Source of the DNA: JAWLHU01 sp041690255
Lineage (GTDB): Bacteria > Bacillota > Sulfobacillia > Symbiobacteriales > Symbiobacteriaceae
Direction of reading: 5' to 3'
DNA: 64,000 nt
Assembly (NCBI GenBank): GCA_041690255.1
Contig: JAWLHU010000005.1
Coordinates: 248,001-312,000 of the forward strand
In this document: one piece after another, positions 8,028 through 16,666 of the stretch
Layout of the letters: each line of letters opens with the position of its first letter
How positions within the stretch are numbered: the first letter of the stretch is position 1
The notes under the pieces: model-generated
Databases searched by the model: none
Told to the model about the DNA's origin: nothing
The model's input: only the letters and a program-made list of their open reading frames with translations
Made by a program: the position numbers and the translations under genes

Positions 8028-8582
8028 ATGGCGTTGACTCCACTGGATATCACCAACAAAGAGTTCAAAAAGAAGCTTGTCGGCGGATATGATCGGGACG
8101 ATGTAGATGAGTTCCTCGATCAGATCATTCGCGAGTTTGAGGTACTGATCAAGGAGAACACCAGCTTCAAGGAGCAGGCGGAACTCCTGAACCAGCGGGT
8201 TGAACAGTACCGTGCCCTGGAAGAGACGATCAATAAGACTCTGGTTATCGCCCAGGAGACGGCGGAGGAGATCAAATCCAACGCCCGTCGTGAGGCCGAT
8301 CTGATCATTCAGGAGGCGCGGCTGCAGGCCGAGCGGATCCTGGAGGCTGGTCAGGCCAAGGCCCGGCGAATCATGGAGGAGAATGCTGACCTCGCCCGTG
8401 CGGCACATACGCTGCGCGGTCAGGTCCGTGCGCTGCTCCAGTCGCAGTTGGAGGCGATCGACACGGTGCAGGATCCCTTCGCCCATGCGGCTGTCGCCCG
8501 GCAGGGCGCTGAGCCGGCCCAGCAGGGGCGTGTCCGGCCGATGCGGGAAGCCGAATCCGACGAGGACGATAGCGACGACTGA
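8028..8582 (+). CDS. divIVA: DivIVA polar scaffold protein
   Basis: 184 aa. The N-terminus (LTPLDITNKEFKKKLVGGYD then VDEFLDQIIREFE) is the classic DivIVA lipid-binding domain that recognises curved membrane at poles and septa. A coiled coil follows over about residues 25-150. The last 20 residues are acidic (ESDEDDSDD). It closes the ylm cluster, with a strong terminator 16 bases later. Confidence 0.94.
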   Translation: MALTPLDITNKEFKKKLVGGYDRDDVDEFLDQIIREFEVLIKENTSFKEQAELLNQRVEQYRALEETINKTLVIAQETAEEIKSNARREADLIIQEARLQAERILEAGQAKARRIMEENADLARAAHTLRGQVRALLQSQLEAIDTVQDPFAHAAVARQGAEPAQQGRVRPMREAESDEDDSDD

Positions 8583-8598
8583 GCGATGGCAAAGTTCG

Positions 8599-8630
8599 GA
8601 CCGCCTCACGATTGTGGGGCGGTCGTTTTT
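8599..8630 (+). terminator. Rho-independent terminator after divIVA
   Basis: GACCGCCTCAC pairs with GTGGGGCGGTC around a GATT loop (one G-U pair), followed by GTTTTT. Confidence 0.92.
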
Positions 8631-8699
8631 GTCTGAGGTGGTCCTTTTCGTTGAAGCGGGGCAGACTAAGGGGAGATCACCCGAAGGGGAGGAACTCCA

Positions 8700-8990
8700 G
8701 TGCCCAAGATCGAGGTCTATTGCACCGTTCAGAACTGCGACTACTGGGGCAAGAACAACCACTGCCTGGCCGAAAAGATTCTGATCGTCACCGACCAGCA
8801 GGCCACCGAGTGGCCCGACGCAATCGACGCTCCCGTAGGAAACACCCTGCAACAGGCGAATGCCCAGACCTGCATGCAGACCGCCTGCAAGACCTTCCGG
8901 CCCCGGTACTCCCAGGCCGGACCCGTGCAGGACCAGCGGGATCAGAACGCCCAACTCTCGCAGAAGTATCCCCACAACCAGATGCAGTAG
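8700..8990 (+). CDS. DUF1540 cysteine-rich small protein
   Basis: 96 aa from GTG 8700 behind AAGGGGAGGAA. The N-terminal half carries the DUF1540 pattern: CTVQNCDYWGKNNHCLAEKI, with a later pair in AQTCMQTACKTF. This is a short Cys-rich fold likely to bind a metal. The C-terminal 30 residues are Gln/Asn-rich and polar. Found in spore-forming and other Bacillota; molecular role unknown. Its own terminator follows, so it is monocistronic. Confidence 0.82.
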   Translation: MPKIEVYCTVQNCDYWGKNNHCLAEKILIVTDQQATEWPDAIDAPVGNTLQQANAQTCMQTACKTFRPRYSQAGPVQDQRDQNAQLSQKYPHNQMQ

Positions 8991-9002
8991 GAGGCCCAGC
9001 AG

Positions 9003-9031
9003 CCGCTCCACACTCTGTGGGGCGGTTTTTT
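9003..9031 (+). terminator. Rho-independent terminator after the DUF1540 gene
   Basis: CCGCTCCACA pairs with TGTGGGGCGG around CTC, followed by six Ts. Confidence 0.92.
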
Positions 9032-9051
9032 GCGCCGCGGGTGCGCCCTGG

Positions 9052-10488
9052 TCAGGAGGGCTCTATGACCCAATCCCCCTGCCCCCGGTCCAGTCGAAAG
9101 GTCTGAACCTCGGTCAGCAGGAGCAGAGAACCCTCCGGACCGGCCATCAGAGCCGTACCCCTCTGCCAGCCTCCCGGAGGCTCGGGCAGATCGACCCAGA
9201 TCCAGGTCGCCCCACCATCTTCCGAGCGGAGGAGGGGAACCAAACCGCGATCGAGGGACTGCTGTCCAATCGCCTCGATGCCACCATCGATAAGCCGGAA
9301 GCGCGCGGTCAGCACCGTGACCGGTTCGCCCACCCACTCGGCCCAGCGCCAGTTCGCTCCACCATCCTCCGAGCGCATCAACCGCCGGCTCACCCGCCCA
9401 TAGATCGGATCCCGCACCTCCCAGAGGCAGGCGCCATCCGCAGGGCAGCCCAAAGCGACCGGATGCCAGGTCGCACCACCGTCCGATGTAGCAAGCCCCA
9501 CAACCTCGGGGGGCTGTTCCACATCTGCCTGACGGCCATACCACGCAATCACCTCGGCCTCGGTCACGGTGAAGCGGAGGAACATCTCCGGCCTTTCGAA
9601 GCCCGGCGGGGCCGGGACCGGCTGCCAGGTTACGCCGCGATCGGCAGTAAAGAGCGGGAGGGGGAAGGCACCCTCCTCGGCGGCGGCTGTGTGGCCAGTC
9701 CCCGCAAGATAATAGGTGTCAATCTGACTCGGATCCAGCGCCAGGGTCCGGCAACCGGCCATCCCGGCCATCTGCCCCAGCCGCACACCCAGGAGCGAGA
9801 TCTCCTCCCAATTCGCCCCGCCATCTTTGGTAATTCGCAACCGGGGTGGGGGCTGGGGCATGGTGTCCACGACCGCCCCGCCCTCGCACTCCACCTGGTG
9901 GGCCGGGTTGGCGGGGTTGATCACCCGCCCGGGCCGGGCGACCAGGGAGGGGATGGGCTGCTCCAGACCGGCGGGCAGGGAGACCCAGTCCACGCCGGGC
10001 AGTTCGCCGGTCAGCTGAAAGGCAGCCGTTGCCTCCGGTCGCTGCGTGCAGCCATCATCGTAGTCTGTGGCGCAGGCTAACATGACCTCAAGCGGACCCT
10101 CCCGGAGGCGCCGACCGTCCGTGTAGGCCGGCACCCGGGCCGTACTAGTGAACAGGTGCGGATCCTCCGCCGAGGGCTTGGGCCAGATCGTCCCGGCCAA
10201 AGCCCGAGGGCCGCAGCGATCCCAGCAGAGCTGGACGTTCCAAGGCTTTCCTGTCCCACTGGTCCAGGCATCCTCGGGGTGCTCCAGCCGAATCTGGACC
10301 GTCACCTCGGTGCCCGGGGGACCGGACGCAGGGGTAATCGCAATTTGCACAGGCGCACCAGGGGGTGCGATCGCATCCCCGACCGGGGCCGGTGGAGCAT
10401 CCGAGGCCGCCGGTTCCCCATCCACCGTGCCTTGACTGCATCCGGCCAGGAGCCACAGAGCCAACAGGAGCACACCCCACCGCATCAT
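9052..10488 (-). CDS. Secreted lipoprotein with Asp-box (BNR/sialidase-like) repeats
   Basis: 478 aa counted from the ATG at 10488 (GGAGGCGG upstream); the frame extends further but without an RBS. A lipoprotein signal with LLAGC places the mature protein on the outer face of the membrane. The first 180 residues include an IgG-like stretch (VQIAITPASGPPGTEVTVQI). After that come at least five Asp-box motifs near residues 220, 280, 335, 370 and 420, for example KDGGANW, SDGGATW and EDGGATW. This is the signature of a beta-propeller as in sialidases and Ycf48-like proteins. Sialidase active-site residues were not identified, so an enzymatic role is not claimed. Monocistronic, convergent with the DUF1540 gene. 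Confidence 0.8.
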   Translation of the reverse strand: MMRWGVLLLALWLLAGCSQGTVDGEPAASDAPPAPVGDAIAPPGAPVQIAITPASGPPGTEVTVQIRLEHPEDAWTSGTGKPWNVQLCWDRCGPRALAGTIWPKPSAEDPHLFTSTARVPAYTDGRRLREGPLEVMLACATDYDDGCTQRPEATAAFQLTGELPGVDWVSLPAGLEQPIPSLVARPGRVINPANPAHQVECEGGAVVDTMPQPPPRLRITKDGGANWEEISLLGVRLGQMAGMAGCRTLALDPSQIDTYYLAGTGHTAAAEEGAFPLPLFTADRGVTWQPVPAPPGFERPEMFLRFTVTEAEVIAWYGRQADVEQPPEVVGLATSDGGATWHPVALGCPADGACLWEVRDPIYGRVSRRLMRSEDGGANWRWAEWVGEPVTVLTARFRLIDGGIEAIGQQSLDRGLVPLLRSEDGGATWIWVDLPEPPGGWQRGTALMAGPEGSLLLLTEVQTFRLDRGQGDWVIEPS

Positions 10489-10553
10489 CCACACCGCCTC
10501 CTGCTCATGAGACGGGCCGGGCCTGCGCCCAGTCGCGTCCACCCCGGCAGAAC

Positions 10554-10582
10554 TTGACAGCGACCACCAAAGGTGATAGCAT
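10554..10582 (+). promoter_or_regulatory. Sigma-A promoter of the ileS T-box leader
   Basis: A perfect TTGACA, a 17-base spacer and TAGCAT. Initiation would fall near 10590, just ahead of the T-box Stem I, about 290 bases before ileS. Confidence 0.75.
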
Positions 10583-10587
10583 ATGCC

Positions 10588-10850
10588 CCAAAGTCAAAGA
10601 CGATGACGAGGACGAGTACCAGGCCCGCACGGGTCAGAGAGCCGGTCACATGGGTGCAAGACCGGTCCCGTCGCCCCCGGGAATATCCCCTCGGAGTCTC
10701 CACCCGAAGCCTAGTAGGCGTGGACGGATACCCACCGTTACAGGGGATCGCCGTTGATTGACGGCGCAATGAGGTGAGCAGCACGCGCTGCTCAACAAGG
10801 GTGGTACCGCGAGCGTTGGCCTCGCCCCTTCACGGGGGCGGGGCCTTTTT
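10588..10850 (+). promoter_or_regulatory. T-box riboswitch, tRNA-Ile responsive, controlling ileS
   Basis: The hallmark AACAAGGGTGGTACCGCGAG is present at 10794-10813. Upstream lies a Stem I-like region with AGAGAGCCGG...GGTGCAAGACCGG. On its 3' side is GAATATCCC, in which ATC (10685-10687) is the probable isoleucine specifier. Downstream a terminator forms from GGCCTCGCCCC (10818-10828) and GGGGCGGGGCC (10835-10845) plus a T-run. Uncharged tRNA-Ile would stabilise the antiterminator and allow read-through. The T-box is certain; the exact specifier is inferred from position and from the downstream gene. Confidence 0.93.
10818..10850 (+). terminator. T-box regulated terminator
   Basis: 11-bp GC stem with one G-U pair, followed by CTTTTTG. 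This is the conditional terminator of the T-box leader. Confidence 0.88.
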
Positions 10851-10877
10851 GCTTTTTCGGATCTTACAGATGGAGGT

Positions 10878-13700
10878 ATGAACATGAGTGAGAAGGCTGA
10901 CTACAAAGCGACGCTCAACATGCCGCAGACGGACTTCCCGATGCGCGCCAACCTGCCGACCCGTGAACCCCAGCAGTTGAAGGCCTGGGAGGAGATGGGC
11001 CTCTACCAGACCGTCCAGCGGGCGACCGAGGGCCGGCCCAAGTTCATCCTGCACGACGGCCCGCCCTACGCCAACGCCAATATCCACATCGGCCACGCTT
11101 TGAACAAGATCCTGAAGGATATTGTCGTCAAGCACGCCACCATGGCAGGCTATGACTCTCCGTACGTCCCGGGCTGGGATATGCATGGCCTGCCGATCGA
11201 GCGGATGGCCCTGGAGCAGATGAAGCTCGACCGGAACAAGATCGATCCGGTGGAGCTTCGCCAGCGGTGCGCGGACTATGCCAACCACTGGCTGGGTGTC
11301 CAGCGGGAGCAGTTCAAGCGGCTGGGCGTCCGAGGCGACTGGGAGCACCCCTACCGGACGATCGCCCCCGAGTTCGAGGCCAAGGAGGTCGAGGTCTTCG
11401 GAGCCATGGCGACCCAGGGGCATATCTACCGGGGCCTGAAGCCGGTCTACTGGTGCGCCCATGACGAGACCGCCCTGGCCGAGGCCGAGATCGAGTATGC
11501 CGAGAAGACTTCGTTCTCGATCTACGTCAAGTTCCCCGTGGTCGATGGCAACGGCGTCCTCCCCGAGGGCTCCCATGTCGTCATCTGGACGACCACCCCG
11601 TGGACCATGCCGGCCAACCTGGCCGTCTGCGCCCATCCGGATGTGGACTACGGCCTCTACGCCACCGAGAAGGGCGACCTGGTCCTGGCGCAGGCCCTGG
11701 CCAAGAAGGTCTTCGAGGCGATCGGCGTCCCCGAGGGCGAGCTGAAGGCGGAGTTCAAGGGCGCCCAGATCGAGGGCGTGATCTATGAGCACAAGCTCTA
11801 CGGCCGCACCTCGCCGGTGATCCTGGGCGACCACGTGACCACGGAAGACGGCACCGGCCTCGTCCACACCGCTCCCGGCCACGGCCACGAGGACTTCGCC
11901 GTCGGGCAGAAGTACGACCTGCCGGTCCTCAACCCGGTCAACGACAAGGGCGTCTTCACCAACGAGGCCGGCCCCTTCGCCGGCCTGTTCTACGAGAAGG
12001 CGAACCCGGTGATCATCGAGGCGCTGGAGCAGGCCGGCATGCTGTTGGCCCAGGGCAAGGTCCGCCACTCCTACGCCCACTGCTGGCGCTGCAAGAACCC
12101 GATCATCTACCGGGCGACCGTTCAGTGGTTCGCCAAGGTGGAGGGCTTCATGGGCGAGTCGATGGATGCGATCAAGAAGGTGCAGTGGGTGCCCGAGTGG
12201 GGCTACAACCGCATCCACAACATGATCGAGGGGCTGACCGACTGGTGCATCAGCCGGCAGCGCTCGTGGGGCATGCCGATCCCGGTCCTCACCTGCGAGG
12301 CCTGCAACGAGCCATCGTTCGATCCGCGGGTCTTCAAAAGGATCAGCGAGATCTTCGGCAAGGAGGGCTCCGACGCCTGGTGGAAGCGGCCCGCGGAGGA
12401 CTTCTTGCCCGAGGGCGGTCTGACCTGCGCCAAGTGCGGTGCCTCCCACTTCCGGCAGGAGCGGGATATCCTGGACGTCTGGTTCGACTCCGGCTCGTCG
12501 CACGTGGGCGTCCTGGAGAACCGGCCCGAACTCACCTGGCCTGCCGACCTCTACCTGGAGGGTTCCGACCAGCATCGCGGCTGGTTCAAGTCGTCGCTGC
12601 TCACCTCGGTCGTCGCCCGTGGCGGCAAGCCGCCCTACAAGGCGGTCCTCACCCATGGTTTTACGGTAGATGAGACCGGGCGCAAGATGTCCAAGTCGCT
12701 CGGCAATGTGGTCGATCCGCTGAAGGTGATCCAGCAGTACGGCGCCGATATCCTGCGCCTCTGGGTCGCCTCCACCGACTACCGCGGCGACATGAGTGTC
12801 TCGGAGAATATCCTCAAGCAGGTGGCCGAGGCCTACCGCAAGATCCGCAACACGATCCGATACCTGCTCTCCAACCTCTACGACTTCAACCCCGAGACCG
12901 ACATGGTCGAGCGGGATGCCATGCTGGAGATCGACCGCTGGGCCATGCACCGGCTCCAGGAGGTGGTGGGCAAGGTCTCCACCGCCTACAAGGAGTACGA
13001 GTTCCACATGGTCTACCACACCCTGAACAACTACTGCTCGGTCGACCTCTCGGCGGTCTACCTCGATATCCTGAAGGACCGGCTCTACACCAGCGGCAAG
13101 AACTCCCTGGATCGGCGCTCCGCCCAGACGGTGCTCTACACCGTGGCGGACTCCCTGGTCCGCATGCTGGCCCCCGTCCTCACCTTCACGGCGGAGGAGG
13201 CCTACGGCTTCCTGCCCAAGTGGGGCGATGCCCCGGTCACCTCGCAGCTGCTGACCATGCCGCACGTGGATCCATCTTTCCTGGATGATGACTTGGCCGC
13301 GGAGTGGGCGAAGCTGCTGGAGGTCCGGGAGGCAGCGCAGTTGGTCCTGGAGCGGGCCCGTGCCGACAAGATGATCGGCTCCAGCCAGGAGGCGGCGGTC
13401 CATCTCTATGTGACCGGCGGCGAGGGGAGCCTGGCCGACGTGCTGGACCGGCACTTGGCCGACATGCCCTCGATCCTGATCGTCTCCGACGTGAGGCTCT
13501 TCGTGGGTGGCCAGTCCACCCCCAGCGGCACCTACTACGGCGAGGGCCCCGGCGACCTTTCGGTCGAGGTGGTCAAGGCCTCTGGGGAGAAGTGCGAGCG
13601 CTGCTGGAACCGGCGGGAACTTGGCAAGATCGAGGCCCATCCCACGCTCTGCGAGCGCTGCGCTGGCGTCGTGCTGGAGCAGAACCTGGAGCAGGCCTAA
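10878..13700 (+). CDS. ileS: Isoleucyl-tRNA synthetase
   Basis: 940 aa. Class I aminoacyl-tRNA synthetase charging tRNA-Ile. It has HIGH at residues 70-73 (NIHIGHALNKI), KMSKS near residue 605 (GRKMSKSLGNVVDP), and the CP1 editing domain between (TTTPWTMPANLAV, TAPGHGHEDF). The anticodon-binding domain follows, and a C-terminal zinc finger CERCWNRRELG...CERC occurs in the last 45 residues. Start ATG 10878 follows TGGAGGT. Length and domain set are those of bacterial IleRS. Regulated by the T-box upstream; a terminator lies 50 bases after the stop. Confidence 0.98.
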   Translation: MNMSEKADYKATLNMPQTDFPMRANLPTREPQQLKAWEEMGLYQTVQRATEGRPKFILHDGPPYANANIHIGHALNKILKDIVVKHATMAGYDSPYVPGWDMHGLPIERMALEQMKLDRNKIDPVELRQRCADYANHWLGVQREQFKRLGVRGDWEHPYRTIAPEFEAKEVEVFGAMATQGHIYRGLKPVYWCAHDETALAEAEIEYAEKTSFSIYVKFPVVDGNGVLPEGSHVVIWTTTPWTMPANLAVCAHPDVDYGLYATEKGDLVLAQALAKKVFEAIGVPEGELKAEFKGAQIEGVIYEHKLYGRTSPVILGDHVTTEDGTGLVHTAPGHGHEDFAVGQKYDLPVLNPVNDKGVFTNEAGPFAGLFYEKANPVIIEALEQAGMLLAQGKVRHSYAHCWRCKNPIIYRATVQWFAKVEGFMGESMDAIKKVQWVPEWGYNRIHNMIEGLTDWCISRQRSWGMPIPVLTCEACNEPSFDPRVFKRISEIFGKEGSDAWWKRPAEDFLPEGGLTCAKCGASHFRQERDILDVWFDSGSSHVGVLENRPELTWPADLYLEGSDQHRGWFKSSLLTSVVARGGKPPYKAVLTHGFTVDETGRKMSKSLGNVVDPLKVIQQYGADILRLWVASTDYRGDMSVSENILKQVAEAYRKIRNTIRYLLSNLYDFNPETDMVERDAMLEIDRWAMHRLQEVVGKVSTAYKEYEFHMVYHTLNNYCSVDLSAVYLDILKDRLYTSGKNSLDRRSAQTVLYTVADSLVRMLAPVLTFTAEEAYGFLPKWGDAPVTSQLLTMPHVDPSFLDDDLAAEWAKLLEVREAAQLVLERARADKMIGSSQEAAVHLYVTGGEGSLADVLDRHLADMPSILIVSDVRLFVGGQSTPSGTYYGEGPGDLSVEVVKASGEKCERCWNRRELGKIEAHPTLCERCAGVVLEQNLEQA

Positions 13701-13749
13701 GGCAAGTCCGAAGAAGGCCGGAGGGCACCCGAGAGCTTCGTACGAGAGA

Positions 13750-13780
13750 GGCCGCCAGGGCGATCCTGGCGGCCTTTTTT
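13750..13780 (+). terminator. Rho-independent terminator after ileS
   Basis: GGCCGCCAGG pairs perfectly with CCTGGCGGCC around GCGAT, followed by six Ts. Confidence 0.94.
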
Positions 13781-13852
13781 GCGCGGAGCAGCCCCTGGCA
13801 CCGAACCGGATGGGGGTGATTCACGTATTAGAATGCAAAGGGGGTGTTTCAT

Positions 13853-15109
13853 ATGAATGTCATTCTGCCGCAGATTGGCATCACCCTACATGTACGCTCC
13901 CACGGCAGGCATCTGGCGGATGAGGCGATGGTCTGCAATCTGCTGCGGGGAATGCTGGAGGCCAGGGCGCAGGTGGTCTTGCCGCATCCGCTGATCGCCG
14001 AGGCCGAGTGTCAGGGCGGTACGCTCTACCTGCACCGCTTCCCGCAGGTTGTGGAAGTGACCTGGTTGGCCCGCCCACCACGTCCGTCCCCGCTGCGGAC
14101 CTCCCTCGGCATGTGGCTGCGGGCCTGCGTCGCAGGGGCTTCGCCGGCGGGCAGCATGCACAGCGAGCAGGACTTGCCGGCGCTGATCCTGGACCCACAC
14201 GGGCTCCTGCTGCTCAGGGTTCAGGGGCTGGCCGAGTGGGTCTCAGTACGCTTGGAGGCGTGCGACCCGCAGCAGGTCCGCCAGGCCCTGATCGGGGTCC
14301 TCCGCGCCAAGCGGCCCTTTGTCGTGACCTCCCCGTACACCGCTGAGATCGGGGACGGCGAGGTCTGCTACCTGCTTCGCCTGGAGCAGAACTGGGTGAG
14401 CGTCAGCCGGGGGGAGAGAGAGGCCTCGCCCCCGCGTGAGGACTGGTCGCTCCAGCGCTTCTTGGCGCCGGCACTGCGTGGGCGAGACGGGCAGCGTATG
14501 ACCGGCATCCTCCCCCCGGAGGTCTCCGTGCCTACCATGGTCGGGCGCTCCTTCCGTAAGACCGGTCGTGTCAGGCCCGTTGGGCAGTTCCTGAGTGACC
14601 TGTGGGCACCGGACACGACCATTCTGGCCATGTCCCTGGAGAGGCGGGCCTGGGTGGTTCAGGCCGGCCAGCTTGCCTGGTATGTGGGCCTGGCGAAAGG
14701 GCGACCGGCGATCGTCGGCGTGACCGATGAACGCTTCGATCTGCACCGGTTTCCGAACACCAAAGTGATTCTGACCGAGCATGGCGACGAGCGGTTCCGC
14801 CTGCGGATTGCCTCGGAGTGGGAGCGGATCGTCGCGCTTCCTGCGATCCGCCGGGACCTGGATACGAAGTTCCTCATGCAGCGGTTGAAGGGGCAGCGGC
14901 ACCTGGTCGCTGCCGACTTCGGGCACATCGCTGTGGTGGCGACGGAGGAGGTGACGGCGGTCCTCCGGGTGCGGCAGAGGAGCGCCATCATCCTCTCGGT
15001 CTGGCCGACCTGCCTGGATCATCCGCGTGGGGTGGAGGAGGCCATCGGGATCTACCCCATGAGCGAGGAGGGACCCGCCGGCTATGTGGCAGTGGCTCAG
15101 CAGGTGTGA
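13853..15109 (+). CDS. Hypothetical protein, no family recognised
   Basis: 418 aa from ATG 13853, chosen over GTG 13844 because AAAGGGGG precedes it by eight bases. Soluble, no signal peptide or transmembrane segment. Apparent internal repetition: LYLHRFPQVVEVTW in the first quarter resembles FDLHRFPNTKVIL in the last third. Both lie within alternating strand-rich text, suggesting two or more copies of a beta-rich module. Coding character is strong (long frame, RBS, terminator after it). It is flanked by terminators on both sides, so the neighbours give no functional hint. I do not recognise it. Confidence 0.8.
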   Translation: MNVILPQIGITLHVRSHGRHLADEAMVCNLLRGMLEARAQVVLPHPLIAEAECQGGTLYLHRFPQVVEVTWLARPPRPSPLRTSLGMWLRACVAGASPAGSMHSEQDLPALILDPHGLLLLRVQGLAEWVSVRLEACDPQQVRQALIGVLRAKRPFVVTSPYTAEIGDGEVCYLLRLEQNWVSVSRGEREASPPREDWSLQRFLAPALRGRDGQRMTGILPPEVSVPTMVGRSFRKTGRVRPVGQFLSDLWAPDTTILAMSLERRAWVVQAGQLAWYVGLAKGRPAIVGVTDERFDLHRFPNTKVILTEHGDERFRLRIASEWERIVALPAIRRDLDTKFLMQRLKGQRHLVAADFGHIAVVATEEVTAVLRVRQRSAIILSVWPTCLDHPRGVEEAIGIYPMSEEGPAGYVAVAQQV

Positions 15110-15115
15110 GAAGGG

Positions 15116-15150
15116 AAGGCCGAGGGCGGGTGCCCTCGGCCTTGTTGGTT
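15116..15150. terminator. Bidirectional terminator between convergent genes
   Basis: AAGGCCGAGGGC pairs perfectly with GCCCTCGGCCTT around GGGT, with GTTGGTT on the plus side and a pyrimidine-rich run on the minus side. It separates the unknown 418-aa gene from the TorD-type gene. Confidence 0.82.
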
Positions 15151-15159
15151 CGTTTGGGC

Positions 15160-15801
15160 CTACGCAGCCGCCTCTGCCAGCACGTAGCCCGACAGGAGCC
15201 GGGCGATGCCCTGGTAGAAGAGGCTCTCCGCTTCATCCTCCATGAGGGAGGCGAAGGGCTGGACCCATTTGAGCAGATGCTCGCTCAGGAACCGTTGCCG
15301 GGCCTCGCCGGCGCCGGGGTCGGAGGCAGCCCGCTCGGTCAGGAGCAGCAGGAACTCCAGCTCGTAGACAATGTGATCGTCCGGCTCGTGGTGAGCGGTC
15401 CGGAGGGCGACTCCCCACCGCCGGTAGAACTCCCGGACCTGCAGGGTGGTCGGGCCGAAGAGGGTCCGCTCGCGGGAGCGGTAGACCGACTCCCACGGGG
15501 GTGCTGCAAGGCTCGCCGGTCCCACGAAGAGGCGGTTGAAGTCATCTCTCAACTGCTCCGCCACCCCGGCCAGCGGCAGTCCACCAGCCTCGTGAGCGAA
15601 CCGCTGCAGCAGGTCGGCCCCCCGGTTCATGTCGGGGTTGGCCGGCTCCATGGGGAGGTCGCACAGCAGAGGGAGCATCTGGGTGAGCCAGTCCACGCCA
15701 GGCGGCTGATGGAGGGCGAGGGCCAGGAAGCGGCCCATGAGTTGCCGCTCCTTCGCTGAGGCGGTCGGACCCGGATCAGAAGAAGGTGGGCGAGGAACCA
15801 T
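15160..15801 (-). CDS. TorD/DmsD family molybdoenzyme chaperone
   Basis: 213 aa, all-helical. It carries the family hallmarks PPWESVYRSRERTLFG, LQVREFYRRWG and EPDDHIVYELEFLLLL, which form the signal-peptide binding face. Such chaperones hold the apo catalytic subunit until the molybdenum cofactor and Fe-S clusters are loaded, then release it to Tat. ATG 15801 is favoured because AAGGGAG then sits 8 bases away; ATG 15807 would be only 2 bases from it. Last gene of the dms operon, overlapping the Fe-S protein gene upstream by about 26 bases. Confidence 0.88.
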   Translation of the reverse strand: MVPRPPSSDPGPTASAKERQLMGRFLALALHQPPGVDWLTQMLPLLCDLPMEPANPDMNRGADLLQRFAHEAGGLPLAGVAEQLRDDFNRLFVGPASLAAPPWESVYRSRERTLFGPTTLQVREFYRRWGVALRTAHHEPDDHIVYELEFLLLLTERAASDPGAGEARQRFLSEHLLKWVQPFASLMEDEAESLFYQGIARLLSGYVLAEAAA

Positions 15802-16636
15802 GATCATCGCTCCCTTGACCGATTAGTTGGCAGCGCAGGCATGGCGCCGCAGGGTCGTTGTTGTAGTAGCCTTCCCCACAGCCGCAAGTCCGGCGCTCCG
15901 CCTGGGCAAGCAGCAACACCTGCGTCCACTGACCTGCCAGGGAGGGCTCACCTCTGCCGATCACGCCGGCAGGGCAACCGGTGAGGCACTGATCGCACTC
16001 GGTGCACGCGGCCGGCTGCCAGGTGACCTGGCCGTCGCCGACGGCGAGGGCGGAACAGAGGTGGGCGCAGCCGCCGCAGAAGGTGCAGCCCACACCGATC
16101 CACCGCACGGGGAGGGGGAGCGGGGTCTCCGCGGGGAGGCTTCGGATTCCTGCTGCAAGCCAGTCGGTCTGGGGGACCGGTTCCGCCCGGCGCACCTGTT
16201 CCAGCCGGGACTGCATCGCCCCGAAGAGGAGTTGGCGGCGGTCCAGATCCACCATGGACGGTGATGCGGGCATGGTACTCCACTCGGACGCCACCCGGAC
16301 CGGAAGGCCAAACCCTGGCGGAGAGTCAGGCTCACCGCACATCCAACCGGGGAGGTCGGGTTTCGCAGCCGGACAGGACCGGCAGCGCTCGGCGCTCCAG
16401 ACCAGGACCAGGTCGCTCACACCAGCGCCCCGCAGCCGCAGCAGGTCCCGCCAGGTCAGGTGTGCCAGGCAGGAGAGCCGGCCGCCGTCCGGCAGGCGGA
16501 GAGCGCCCCGCCCGCCGTTGCAGCCAAGTTGCAGGTAGCCGTCACGGACCAGGGGGGCTGCCCAGGCGACCGGATCATCGACCGGACCGTTCTGGGGCTC
16601 CATACCCTCCAGCCACGCAGCGATTCGCTCCAGCAT
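15776..16636 (-). CDS. Fe-S cluster protein of the dms operon
   Basis: 286 aa from ATG 16636 (GGGGGG upstream; ATG 16660 also possible). The C-terminal third has two ferredoxin-type motifs: CTFCGGCAHLC and CTECDQCLTGC. The second Cys group of the first motif may be completed by the other. After these comes a separate Cys set, TCGCGEGYY...CLRC, that looks like a small zinc or rubredoxin-like knuckle. The N-terminal half carries more cysteines (CRSCPAAK, MCGEPD). It is encoded between the membrane anchor and the TorD chaperone. Likely an electron-transfer or maturation protein for the reductase; the exact role is inferred from context only. Confidence 0.72.
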   Translation of the reverse strand: MLERIAAWLEGMEPQNGPVDDPVAWAAPLVRDGYLQLGCNGGRGALRLPDGGRLSCLAHLTWRDLLRLRGAGVSDLVLVWSAERCRSCPAAKPDLPGWMCGEPDSPPGFGLPVRVASEWSTMPASPSMVDLDRRQLLFGAMQSRLEQVRRAEPVPQTDWLAAGIRSLPAETPLPLPVRWIGVGCTFCGGCAHLCSALAVGDGQVTWQPAACTECDQCLTGCPAGVIGRGEPSLAGQWTQVLLLAQAERRTCGCGEGYYNNDPAAPCLRCQLIGQGSDDHGSSPTFF

Positions 16637-16666
16637 CACACGCAGCCCCCCATTCCACATCAGCAG

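Noticed and set aside
8860..10080. 406-codon plus-strand ORF opposite the Asp-box lipoprotein
   Set aside because: The minus-strand frame has a lipobox, RBS and repeats; the plus frame overlaps the DUF1540 gene and its terminator.
10830..13640. 936-codon minus-strand ORF opposite ileS
   Set aside because: Antisense shadow; it even runs into the T-box terminator.
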